Counted from the first letter of the stretch, positions 1-5,481 are shown. The stretch: 6,039 nucleotides of DNA from Defluviitaleaceae bacterium (GCA_009787945.1 WQSI01000105.1:1-6039); one strand, 5' to 3'. Translations and numbers: made by a program. The notes: generated from the sequence alone by a model not told the origin.

Positions 1-66
1 TGCGCGCCCGCTGTCGGGCAAGCGTATTTTTCATCAACATTACGTTTGCCGGATAACGGGCGCGCA
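1..66. repeat. Long imperfect palindrome (BIME-like inverted repeat pair), probably cut by the window edge
   Basis: Arms 1-25 and 42-66 are inverted copies. 21 of 25 positions pair by Watson-Crick rules and two more are G-T, around a 16-base AT-rich loop (26-41). The outer ten bases (TGCGCGCCCG) match perfectly and are also the right half of a GC-rich hairpin seen complete at 58-76. This suggests the window opens inside a plus-oriented repeat copy facing the minus-oriented copy at 57-80. That layout resembles the paired REP units called BIMEs. The element lies downstream of the minus-strand operon end. No T-run follows in either direction, so it is not an intrinsic terminator by sequence. Confidence 0.6.
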
Positions 67-80
67 ATGCGCGCCCCTAC
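57..80 (-). repeat. REP-like hairpin with a GTAG head
   Basis: Read on the minus strand, GTAG (80-77) is followed by a perfect 8-base-pair GC-rich stem (arms 58-65 and 69-76) with a 3-base loop. Known REP sequences mobilised by RAYT (TnpA-REP, IS200-like) transposases have this form, a GTAG or GTGG tetranucleotide 5' of a short palindrome. Assignment to that class rests on form only. No RAYT gene is in the window. Confidence 0.5.
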
Positions 81-84
81 CAAT

Positions 85-119
85 CGTCATTGCGGGCTTG
101 ACCCGCAATCCCATTAGTT
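85..119 (+). repeat. Palindromic intergenic repeat, family B, copy 1
   Basis: The unit has a CGTCAT head (85-90), stem TGCGGG (91-96), loop CTTGA (97-101) and stem CCCGCA (102-107). The T90-A108 and A89-T109 pairs extend the helix to 8 base pairs. It matches 220-254 at 34 of 35 positions, the one change being C111 against T246. Similar head-plus-hairpin repeats are scattered between genes in many bacterial chromosomes. It lies past the end of the minus-strand operon and has no coding potential. Confidence 0.75.
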
Positions 120-160
120 GTCACTAGCCCACTATTGTAGGGGCTTGTTAGTGCTGATGG

Positions 161-186
161 GCTCCCGCGTCAAGCGCGGGATGACG
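161..186 (-). repeat. Palindromic intergenic repeat, family B, inverted variant copy
   Basis: On the minus strand this has the same CGTCAT head (186-181) and CTTGA loop (174-170) as the copies at 85 and 220. The stem is CCCGCG with CGCGGG (180-175 and 169-164), extended by T181-A163. Three of the six core base pairs differ from the flanking copies, and each change is compensated on the other arm, so the hairpin is kept while the stem sequence differs. Orientation is opposite to the two flanking copies. Confidence 0.7.
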
Positions 187-219
187 TTGTGGGTGGTGCG
201 GGATGGCGTGGTTTTTAAC

Positions 220-254
220 CGTCATTGCGGGCTTGACCCGCAATCTCATTAGTT
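220..254 (+). repeat. Palindromic intergenic repeat, family B, copy 2
   Basis: This is a near-identical direct repeat of 85-119 (one difference), spaced 135 bases from it. The 8-base-pair stem has arms 224-231 and 237-244 with loop CTTGA (232-236). It begins only 9 bases past the stop of the small membrane protein gene, so it would be the first hairpin in the 3' untranslated part of the minus-strand operon transcript. In that direction it is followed by GACGGTTAAAAACC rather than a U-run, so it is not a canonical intrinsic terminator. It could still stabilise the 3' end. Confidence 0.75.
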
Positions 255-263
255 ATTTAGAAT

Positions 264-446
264 TTAAGCAAACAAAACAAAATCAGCAAAAAGGACAATA
301 ACCATTAGTATGCTGATTAGTATACTAATTGCCCGCATTTTTGTGAAAATTTGCCGAACAACTTTGCCTTCGCGGTATTGTTTGTAAGTGACCCAGGTGG
401 AAAACAGCAAAAATACGAGGGATATTGCCATTAGCGCGTATATCAT
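264..446 (-). CDS. Small two-helix membrane protein, function unknown
   Basis: The product is 60 residues and I do not recognise its family. It has a hydrophobic helix at about 2-19, a basic loop at about 20-38 (K22, R25, K28, R31, K36, R38) and a second helix at about 39-60 ending directly at the TAA stop. By the positive-inside rule this is a membrane hairpin with the loop in the cytoplasm and both ends outside. The ATG (446-444) overlaps the TGA of ybeY as ATGA, a strong sign of translational coupling. A G-rich stretch (AAGGGATGGGG) about 9 bases upstream may act as ribosome binding site. Related Firmicutes often have dgkA (undecaprenol kinase, about 120 or more residues, three helices) in this position, but this protein is half that length and shows no kinase motif. 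It is probably a real gene because of the coupling and the clean topology. Confidence 0.7.
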   Translation of the reverse strand: MIYALMAISLVFLLFSTWVTYKQYREGKVVRQIFTKMRAISILISILMVIVLFADFVLFA

Positions 447-880
447 CTTGTTAGCCCCATCCCTTCTAAAATTGCTTCTTGTTTGGCAAACATTTCGGCT
501 TCTGCGGCTTTTGTGTCGTGGTCGTAGCCTAAAAGGTGCAGGGTGGCGTGGACGGTTAAAAAAGCCACCTCCCGCCGTGTGGAATGACCATATTCGTGGG
601 CTTGCTCCCTTGCCTTTTCCAAATTGATAACAATATCCCCAAGGTTCACGTAGATGCCCTCGTGGTTTGCCCGCAGAATGTCCTCTCGGCTCATTAGAGG
701 GAAGCTTAACACGTCTGTTGTTGCGTCTTTTCCCCGCAATTCTCGGTTTAACTCGTGCATACGCTGGTTTGACACAAGCTTTGCGGAAACTCCAACGGAA
801 AACACAATATTTTCATGGCGCAGGGTGGCAAAAAAAGCCTCCTGCGCCAATTGTTTGTAACGGTCGTATAGTGGGTTCAT
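443..880 (-). CDS. ybeY: Endoribonuclease YbeY (rRNA maturation factor)
   Basis: YbeY is a zinc-dependent single-strand endoribonuclease acting in 16S rRNA 3' maturation and ribosome quality control in the cytoplasm. The 145-residue product has the family signature H-x3-H-x5-H at H111, H115 and H121 (HATLHLLGYDH), which binds the metal. It also has the conserved block R49 to P61 containing TTDVLSFP, and the GDIVI strand at 81-85. Length is normal for the family (about 140-170). The ATG (880-878) is preceded by AAGGAG (890-885) four bases away. A second AAGGAG lies 14 bases further upstream, overlapping the pgpH stop. The gene follows pgpH after 23 bases and overlaps the next gene by four bases, so all three are probably one transcript. 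No key residue is missing. Confidence 0.95.
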   Translation of the reverse strand: MNPLYDRYKQLAQEAFFATLRHENIVFSVGVSAKLVSNQRMHELNRELRGKDATTDVLSFPLMSREDILRANHEGIYVNLGDIVINLEKAREQAHEYGHSTRREVAFLTVHATLHLLGYDHDTKAAEAEMFAKQEAILEGMGLTR

Positions 881-884
881 GGTT

Positions 885-904
885 CTCCTTTATTATTTCT
901 CCTT
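885..904 (-). promoter_or_regulatory. Tandem Shine-Dalgarno sequences before ybeY
   Basis: Two AAGGAG motifs (904-899 and 890-885) are repeated 14 bases apart in the 23-base pgpH-ybeY gap. Only the second is at usable distance from the ybeY ATG, and no start codon lies between the two. The upstream copy overlaps the pgpH TAA stop and could serve as a standby or re-initiation site. That role is inference. Confidence 0.5.
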
Positions 905-2967
905 TATTTCTTGCTTGGGTATGGCACACGCTCGTGGTGCATACCTTTGAAAACCCGCATAAATGCGCGGGTGATGGTTGCCAAGTCACTAATTGTCAGC
1001 TTAGATGCATCCAATTGCCCGTCATCCAGTTTATCTTTAATTAGCTTTTTTACAAATGCTTCCATTTCGTCAGTGGACTTGTCACCTTTGCCAAAAACAG
1101 AGCGTACAGCCGCCTCGCAGGTGTCTGCCAACATAACCACCGCTGTTTCTGGGGATTGGGGTATGCGGTTTTTGTATCTATAATCTGCGTCGTCCACCTT
1201 TAGAATTGGGCTTGCTTTCTGGGCTTTGGACAAAAAGAAGCTCATGGTGGATGTTCCGTGATGCTCAAAAATAAAGTCGCTTACAATTCCTGGAAGCTTG
1301 TGTTCTTTTGCAAGCTCCATGCCGTTAGAAATATGGCTGTTTAGCACCTCCACGCTTTCCAAGGGTTCCATGCTGTCATGGGGGTTAAAGTCTGTCTGGT
1401 TTTCGGCAAAATACTGGGGATATTTCATTTTGCCTATGTCGTGATAATAAGCTCCAACCCGCGCCAACACGTGGTTTGCACCAATGTCATAACAGGCGGC
1501 TTCGCTTAAATTGGCAACAACCAGGGAATGATGGTATGTTCCTGGGGTTTCGATTAGCAGACGGCGCAACAGGGCGTTGTTAGGGTCTGTCAGCTCCAGC
1601 AAAGTGTTTTGGGTGACAACTTGGAACATATTTTCCCATAGAGGAAGCGAACCATATGCCAGTGTAATGGTCATAACGCCGCCTACCATGGCAAGCATAG
1701 CTGACATTAGGGTGTACTCGCTAAACCCACCTGCGAAAAGGAAATAATTTGCAAATACCGTTAAGGCATTAACAAGTATGAACACCCCTGCCGCCAAAAG
1801 CATATTGGAGCGGACAACAATGCGCTGTGCTATCATGGCGGCAAAAATGCCATTGATGACGGCGTAAGTGATGAACATTGTGTCCATAGGGTTCATAACC
1901 AAAGCTATAAGGGCGACACCCACTGTCAGCACGGCAGACAGACGCATGTCAATTAAAATTGACACAAGCATGGCAAAAAGCATAATTGGTGTGAAGTAGA
2001 AAGGCAAAAAGACCATTAGGCGCAAAAGCACAATAACCATCATATATAGGGCGAAAAGCAGGGTTGTCTGCTTTCTGTGGACAACGATGTCCTTTTTGAA
2101 AAGGTAGATATAGAAAATAGATATTAGGAAAACCAATGTCACCGTTAGCAGGCTGCCTGCAATTCCTGTGATTATCGCCCCAGCACTAATTCCTAGATAG
2201 CCAAGCTCTAGCAAACCCAGATAGGCTTCTTCGTCAATTATAGAGCCTTGCATGACGATGGTTTGCCCCATTTGAAACCATATAATGCCAGTTTCGTCAC
2301 GTGCCACCTGGCGCAGACGTTCGGTTTCTACCTCATTTGGCACCATGTTTGAGCGCAAAAATTCGGAAGCTACAGCTCTGCCGATGCCTATATATTCTTC
2401 GTCAAAATTTAAAATGCCCAAACCAACTTCAATGTCGGCAATGGAGTTTCGGTTTTCGTATAGGCTTGCACGTATCAAATCCGTCAGCTCGACATAAAAA
2501 GACGCAAATGTGGAGCTGTCCCCCGTTATCATATGGCTGAATTGGCTGTTGGTAAGCTCCACCCCTAGGCGTGCCATATCTGGCAGGGGTCTGTTTTCAT
2601 CATAATCCATCACAGGGTCGAAGGGGAGCAAAATTGGCATATATTCGCCCCGCAACATGCTTGCATTTATGAAAAACCTTTCTACATTAGCCAAAACTTC
2701 TACGGTTACGGTGGGGTCGTATTGTTCAAGGGTTTGCACGGCAGCCGCCGCTTCTTCCCTTGCGATATTTGTCAAATAAAAATTTTCCACTTGGCGGTGA
2801 GCCTGGAAGTGGACGGGGGAAACCGAGCCTACGGTCAAATCGTCATGGGTGTATGGCACAATGTAGTCAAGCCCTGCCAGTGCTAGGGTAAGGATGTAAG
2901 CAATTGACGTAAGCACCACGATATAGGTGGGCAATCTGCGCCTTTTTCTCTTGTTTGGTGTACTCAT
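904..2967 (-). CDS. pgpH: 7TM-HD cyclic-di-AMP phosphodiesterase PgpH (YqfF)
   Basis: PgpH-type proteins hydrolyse the second messenger c-di-AMP to pApA through a cytoplasmic HD domain. The 687-residue product has the full family order: a short basic N-terminus, one helix at about 14-36, an extracellular 7TMR-HDED region at about 40-260, a block of several membrane helices at about 263-440, and an HD domain at about 470-640. Putative metal ligands are H480 (in YHHS), H509 and D510 (in YYHDIGK), H545, H569 and H570 (in EHHG) and D615 (in LADTCEA), so the active site looks intact. Length is close to that of B. subtilis YqfF (about 710). The ATG (2967-2965) has GGAGGT (2976-2971) three bases upstream. 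It lies between phoH and ybeY as in other Firmicutes. I see no convincing promoter of its own, so it is probably read from the phoH promoter. Confidence 0.93.
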   Translation of the reverse strand: MSTPNKRKRRRLPTYIVVLTSIAYILTLALAGLDYIVPYTHDDLTVGSVSPVHFQAHRQVENFYLTNIAREEAAAAVQTLEQYDPTVTVEVLANVERFFINASMLRGEYMPILLPFDPVMDYDENRPLPDMARLGVELTNSQFSHMITGDSSTFASFYVELTDLIRASLYENRNSIADIEVGLGILNFDEEYIGIGRAVASEFLRSNMVPNEVETERLRQVARDETGIIWFQMGQTIVMQGSIIDEEAYLGLLELGYLGISAGAIITGIAGSLLTVTLVFLISIFYIYLFKKDIVVHRKQTTLLFALYMMVIVLLRLMVFLPFYFTPIMLFAMLVSILIDMRLSAVLTVGVALIALVMNPMDTMFITYAVINGIFAAMIAQRIVVRSNMLLAAGVFILVNALTVFANYFLFAGGFSEYTLMSAMLAMVGGVMTITLAYGSLPLWENMFQVVTQNTLLELTDPNNALLRRLLIETPGTYHHSLVVANLSEAACYDIGANHVLARVGAYYHDIGKMKYPQYFAENQTDFNPHDSMEPLESVEVLNSHISNGMELAKEHKLPGIVSDFIFEHHGTSTMSFFLSKAQKASPILKVDDADYRYKNRIPQSPETAVVMLADTCEAAVRSVFGKGDKSTDEMEAFVKKLIKDKLDDGQLDASKLTISDLATITRAFMRVFKGMHHERVPYPSKK

Positions 2968-2970
2968 TAG

Positions 2971-2996
2971 ACCTCCGCGGGAATTGGCTTTCGCCA
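2971..2996 (-). promoter_or_regulatory. pgpH ribosome binding site with a small GAAA-loop hairpin upstream
   Basis: GGAGGT (2976-2971) lies three bases before the pgpH ATG and settles that start. Eight bases further upstream, TGGC-GAAA-GCCA (2996-2985, minus strand) can form a 4-base-pair stem with a GNRA tetraloop. The binding site is strong. The hairpin is short and its function is unknown. Confidence 0.6.
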
Positions 2997-3029
2997 GATT
3001 TTTGAGGCAATTTACGATTTTGCAAGGGG

Positions 3030-3072
3030 GCAGGTTCTGTGCGAACCCATAGGTTCGTGCAGGTTCTGAACC
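3030..3072. repeat. Clustered GGTTC/GAACC inverted repeats in the phoH-pgpH gap
   Basis: Within 43 bases there are three GGTTC (3033-3037, 3052-3056, 3062-3066) and two GAACC (3043-3047, 3068-3072), allowing alternative hairpins. The best is 3042-3047 with 3052-3057 around a CATA loop, extendable by two wobble pairs and a closing G-C pair (3039-3060). GGTTC-T-GAACC (3062-3072) is a perfect small palindrome. The ten bases GCAGGTTCTG occur twice as a direct repeat (3030-3039 and 3059-3068). The arrangement looks like an inserted repeat element, but I cannot name a family. Confidence 0.6.
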
Positions 3073-3081
3073 CGCTCAGTA

Positions 3082-3127
3082 GTTTGCTTCGCAAACCGCA
3101 TCTTTGATGCGCCCGCCTTCTTGCGGG
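3082..3127. repeat. Three back-to-back hairpins in the phoH-pgpH gap
   Basis: Three perfect inverted repeats follow one another without spacers. They are GTTTGC/GCAAAC (3082-3096, loop TTC), CGCATC/GATGCG (3097-3111, loop TTT) and CCCGC/GCGGG (3112-3127, 6-base loop). None is followed by a T-run on the minus strand, so a terminator is unlikely. On the operon transcript they would sit in series between the phoH stop and the pgpH ribosome binding site, where they could block exonucleases or be processing sites. They may equally be a composite mobile repeat. Confidence 0.65.
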
Positions 3128-3143
3128 TACGAAGTCAAAATTG

Positions 3144-3177
3144 GAAATTGACCAAAAAGATGGTGGAATGCAATTTC
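3144..3177 (-). repeat. Inverted repeat just past the phoH stop
   Basis: GAAATTG and CAATTTC (3144-3150 and 3171-3177) form a perfect 7-base inverted repeat. The inner arms ACCA and TGGT (3151-3154 and 3161-3164) extend it with a 6-base bulge on one side. On the minus strand it begins 12 bases after the phoH stop and is followed by CCAATTTTGAC, a weak T-rich stretch. It could be a partial terminator or a 3'-end stabiliser. The evidence is weak. Confidence 0.35.
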
Positions 3178-3188
3178 TGTGGAGGTCG

Positions 3189-4154
3189 CTAACTACGCCT
3201 CCTAGCAACCAATCGTTGTTTTTTTGCTTCTCTTTGGTTGTCCTGTTTTTCGTAAGCTTCGATAATTTTTTGCACAAGAGGGTGACGAACCACGTCTTTT
3301 TTTGTTAACATAGATATGCCTATGCCCTCAATGCCTTTGGTTATCTTTAAAGCTTCGTTTAAGCCCGATTGCTGACCGCTTGGCAGGTCTATCTGGGTAA
3401 TATCCCCAGTGATGACGGCTTTTGAGCCAAAGCCAATGCGGGTTAGAAACATTTTCATTTGGGCGGGGGTGGTGTTTTGAGCCTCATCCAGAACTATAAA
3501 GGAGTTGTCCAGGGTGCGGCCGCGCATATACGCCAGAGGGGCCACCTCTATCAGCCCTTTTTCCATGTTGCGGTGGAAGGCTTCCTGCCCCATAATTTCA
3601 AAAAGGGCATCATAAAGAGGGCGCAGATATGGGTCAACCTTCTGCTGTAAATCACCTGGCAAAAAACCTAGCTTTTCTCCCGCTTCAATTGCGGGGCGGG
3701 TCAGGATTATGCGGGCAACATCCCCCCGCTTAAAAGCGGTTATTGCCATTGCCATAGCCAGGTAGGTTTTTCCTGTGCCAGCAGGTCCAACGCCAAAAAT
3801 TACAGTGTTTTTGTTGATTTGGTCAACATATCTCTCTTGCCCTAGGGTTTTGGGTTTAATGGCTTTGCCCGTGGTGGTTATCGCTACTGCGCCGCTGTTT
3901 TTGCCTAATTGGGCGATTGTGCCGTCTGACTGGCTTTCCAGCAGATATGCCACGGTGGAAGCGTCAATGGCCTCACCATCCTCTGCCTTTTCTGCCAATT
4001 TGCGCAGGATTTGCAAAGCCCGCTCTTTATTATCCCCAGTCACAAACAACTGCCCGTCACGGTTTACAATGCTAACGTCCAGGGCATTTTCAACGGCTAT
4101 TATGTTTTCATCAAGCTTGCCGAAAATTATTGGCAAGTGGTTTGGATTTATCAT
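3189..4154 (-). CDS. phoH: PhoH family P-loop ATPase
   Basis: PhoH-family proteins are cytoplasmic ATPases related to the helicase core of RNA/DNA motor enzymes. Their cellular role is unsettled but linked to RNA metabolism by their constant neighbour ybeY. The 321-residue product has the usual small N-terminal region (about 1-85), Walker A GPAGTGKT (123-130), a conserved LTRPAIEAGEKLGFLPGD block (151-168), Walker B with D223-E224 (FIVLDEAQN), the TGD motif (249-251) and RHPLVQKI near 290-297. It ends in a basic tail (304-321). Length is normal. The ATG (4154-4152) is the only in-frame choice, because an in-frame TGA lies at 4178-4176 and no other start falls between. Its AAGGAG (4172-4167) is 12 bases away, longer than usual. 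It is first in the minus-strand operon, and 221 bases separate it from pgpH. Confidence 0.95.
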   Translation of the reverse strand: MINPNHLPIIFGKLDENIIAVENALDVSIVNRDGQLFVTGDNKERALQILRKLAEKAEDGEAIDASTVAYLLESQSDGTIAQLGKNSGAVAITTTGKAIKPKTLGQERYVDQINKNTVIFGVGPAGTGKTYLAMAMAITAFKRGDVARIILTRPAIEAGEKLGFLPGDLQQKVDPYLRPLYDALFEIMGQEAFHRNMEKGLIEVAPLAYMRGRTLDNSFIVLDEAQNTTPAQMKMFLTRIGFGSKAVITGDITQIDLPSGQQSGLNEALKITKGIEGIGISMLTKKDVVRHPLVQKIIEAYEKQDNQREAKKQRLVARRRS

Positions 4155-4166
4155 GTAAAAGCATTT

Positions 4167-4172
4167 CTCCTT
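4167..4172 (-). promoter_or_regulatory. phoH ribosome binding site at unusual distance
   Basis: AAGGAG (4172-4167) lies 12 bases before the phoH ATG, while an out-of-frame ATG (4164-4162) lies only two bases after it. Starting there would give a 17-codon reading frame ending at TGA 4113-4111 inside phoH. Both distances are outside the usual 5-9 bases, so translation initiation on phoH may be weak or regulated. Confidence 0.5.
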
Positions 4173-4196
4173 GCTTCAAATTGTTCTCTCAAGTAG

Positions 4197-4225
4197 ATTA
4201 TACCCTTTTTATGTATTTTCGTCAA
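4197..4225 (-). promoter_or_regulatory. Sigma-A type promoter of the phoH operon
   Basis: On the minus strand the -35 box is TTGACG (4225-4220) and the -10 box TATAAT (4202-4197), with exactly 17 bases between. Eleven of twelve positions match consensus. Transcription would start near 4190, giving a leader of about 36 bases before the phoH ATG. This is the only strong promoter I see for the minus-strand genes. Confidence 0.85.
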
Positions 4226-4235
4226 GGGCGTGTTG

Positions 4236-4253
4236 AATAATGAAGAAATTATT
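4236..4253. promoter_or_regulatory. Possible operator between divergent promoters
   Basis: AATAAT and ATTATT (4236-4241 and 4248-4253) form a 6-base inverted repeat with a 6-base spacer, lying in the 30 bases between the two -35 boxes. The position suits a shared regulator site. The sequence is low-complexity AT, so chance is a serious alternative. Confidence 0.25.
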
Positions 4254-4255
4254 TG

Positions 4256-4284
4256 TTGCCCAGGCTTATTTTTTGTGGTATAAT
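4256..4284 (+). promoter_or_regulatory. Extended -10 promoter of the HlyD-like gene
   Basis: The -10 box TATAAT (4279-4284) is perfect and carries a TGG extension (4276-4278). The -35 box TTGCCC (4256-4261) is partial, 17 bases upstream. Transcription would start near 4291, leaving only about 13 bases before the ATG at 4304 with the ribosome binding site at the very 5' end. Confidence 0.8.
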
Positions 4285-4303
4285 TGTCCTAGAGGTGGAT
4301 GGC

Positions 4304-5473
4304 ATGTCACAAATTCCTAGAAAAACAACTCGGCGCAGACTTCGTGTAGAGGTCTTTTTTGCCTTTGTTTTGTTGCTTTTGGGGGTTTATGTGGCAGGGT
4401 ATGTTTACACCCATGTATTGCAGGCTGATGTGGAGCAAATGCGGGTGGAAGTTGGGTATACCGACCCGCCAACGGGGTTTGCTGGGGTTATAATCCGTGA
4501 TGAGGCGGTTTACCGAGGTGTGCGGGGCGTTAATTTAAATTTTCATGTGGAAGAGCTTAGGCGGGTGCGGGCTGGGCAGTTGGTAGCCAGCGGGATTGTA
4601 GCGAGCCGCCCTGGGGTTGTTAGCTTTCATGTTGATAATTTAGAGGGGGCGTTTACCCTCGAAAATATGGATAGCATCGCAAGAAATGCCATCCAAGTCC
4701 AGATGACTGAGGATATATATGAAGAAACTGAAGAGTTTTATGAAAATGAATATGATGAAATCGCCATCCGTGATGCTTTTAGGGTCGTTCGCGGAAATGA
4801 CTGGTTTATCGCCGCCTATGTGCCTTTGTCCTACGCGCAAAATTGGTTTGTTGAGCTAAATTTAACCATATTTCTGCAAGATGGCGGCGACCTTGTACCT
4901 CTTCGTGTTATGGTTTACCGCCTGTTACGTGAAGGTGATGATGTTTACGTGGTTTTCCGCACAAATTTTGAGACTCTTAGGTTTATCGACCATCGCTTTG
5001 TCACCTTCCAACTACAGCAAAATCCAGTGCAGGGGCTGAAAATCCCCTCTTCTGCCTTGGTGGAGCTAAGTACCTTTCCTGTTCCGCGGGATTTTGTGCG
5101 GGAGCGTTACCAAATGATGACTGTTGACCATTACATAGGTAACGGAGAAATTGTTGTGGAAGCCGTTGCAGGCTGGGTTTCCAGCGACGGAACAACTTTT
5201 TACATATTAGCAGAGGGAAGCAATTTAAGGGTGGGCGATGCCATTTACCATGATGAAAACCCCTTTGTTCTTGATTTTATCGAATCAATAACAGGTGTTT
5301 TTGTTGCTAACAGAGGTCACGCGGTTTTCCGCCAGGTTGTTCTTCCATTACAATTTGGTTACAGACCTTCAGAATTTGTAATTTTAGACGTGGCGCAAAA
5401 TCCTTATATCCGTCTATTTGACTGGATTGTAGTGGATGGTCAAAATGTCGATAATCGCTTGCTGTTAAATTAA
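4304..5473 (+). CDS. HlyD-like membrane-anchored protein of the clostridial sepF neighbourhood
   Basis: The product is 389 residues. A basic N-terminus (R6 to R14) precedes one membrane helix at about 15-38, and the rest should lie outside the cell. The GxIxRxE pattern at 61-67 (GVIIRDE), a V-x-x-G-Q turn near 88-92 and the GVVSF-HVDNLEG stretch at 104-115 recall the adaptor-like proteins annotated as HlyD-family efflux adaptors in Clostridia. An acidic stretch at 136-152 splits the predicted beta-rich parts. No transporter ATPase or permease lies beside it, so an efflux role is not supported here. I chose ATG 4304 because AGAGGTGG (4291-4298) precedes it and the upstream in-frame TTG at 4253 would fall inside the promoter. 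The function is unknown, and its place next to sepF suggests an envelope or division link by context only. Confidence 0.8.
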   Translation: MSQIPRKTTRRRLRVEVFFAFVLLLLGVYVAGYVYTHVLQADVEQMRVEVGYTDPPTGFAGVIIRDEAVYRGVRGVNLNFHVEELRRVRAGQLVASGIVASRPGVVSFHVDNLEGAFTLENMDSIARNAIQVQMTEDIYEETEEFYENEYDEIAIRDAFRVVRGNDWFIAAYVPLSYAQNWFVELNLTIFLQDGGDLVPLRVMVYRLLREGDDVYVVFRTNFETLRFIDHRFVTFQLQQNPVQGLKIPSSALVELSTFPVPRDFVRERYQMMTVDHYIGNGEIVVEAVAGWVSSDGTTFYILAEGSNLRVGDAIYHDENPFVLDFIESITGVFVANRGHAVFRQVVLPLQFGYRPSEFVILDVAQNPYIRLFDWIVVDGQNVDNRLLLN

Positions 5474-5480
5474 AAACAGC
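5461..5480. repeat. Inverted repeat across the HlyD-like gene stop codon
   Basis: GCTGTT and AACAGC (5461-5466 and 5475-5480) pair around an 8-base AT loop that contains the TAA stop, directly before the sepF -35 box. No T-run follows, so it is not a clear terminator. It may be a regulator site for the sepF promoter or chance. Confidence 0.3.
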
Positions 5481-5481
5481 C

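Noticed and set aside
220..254. Intrinsic terminator for the minus-strand operon
   Set aside because: The stem is good but no U-run follows on the minus strand; Rho-dependent or unmapped termination remains possible.
85..254. CRISPR array
   Set aside because: There are only three repeat copies, one inverted, with unequal spacing and no cas genes; the hairpin form fits palindromic intergenic repeats.
388..627. 79-codon plus-strand open frame
   Set aside because: It is antisense to ybeY and the small membrane protein gene; the hydrophobic part mirrors the opposite strand.
667..1044. 125-codon plus-strand open frame
   Set aside because: It lies antisense across ybeY and the pgpH 3' end, both clearly real, and its product is low in recognisable features.
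2867..3277. 136-codon minus-strand open frame spanning the phoH-pgpH gap
   Set aside because: It overlaps the ends of phoH and pgpH in another frame, its middle is just the translated hairpin repeats, and it has no recognisable domain. It is best read as a spurious frame opened by the repeat.
3775..4158. 127-codon plus-strand open frame
   Set aside because: It is fully antisense to the phoH N-terminal half, which has intact Walker motifs.
4253..4303. TTG start that would extend the HlyD-like protein by 17 residues
   Set aside because: The extension runs through the -35 and -10 boxes and the ribosome binding site, and ATG 4304 is well placed.
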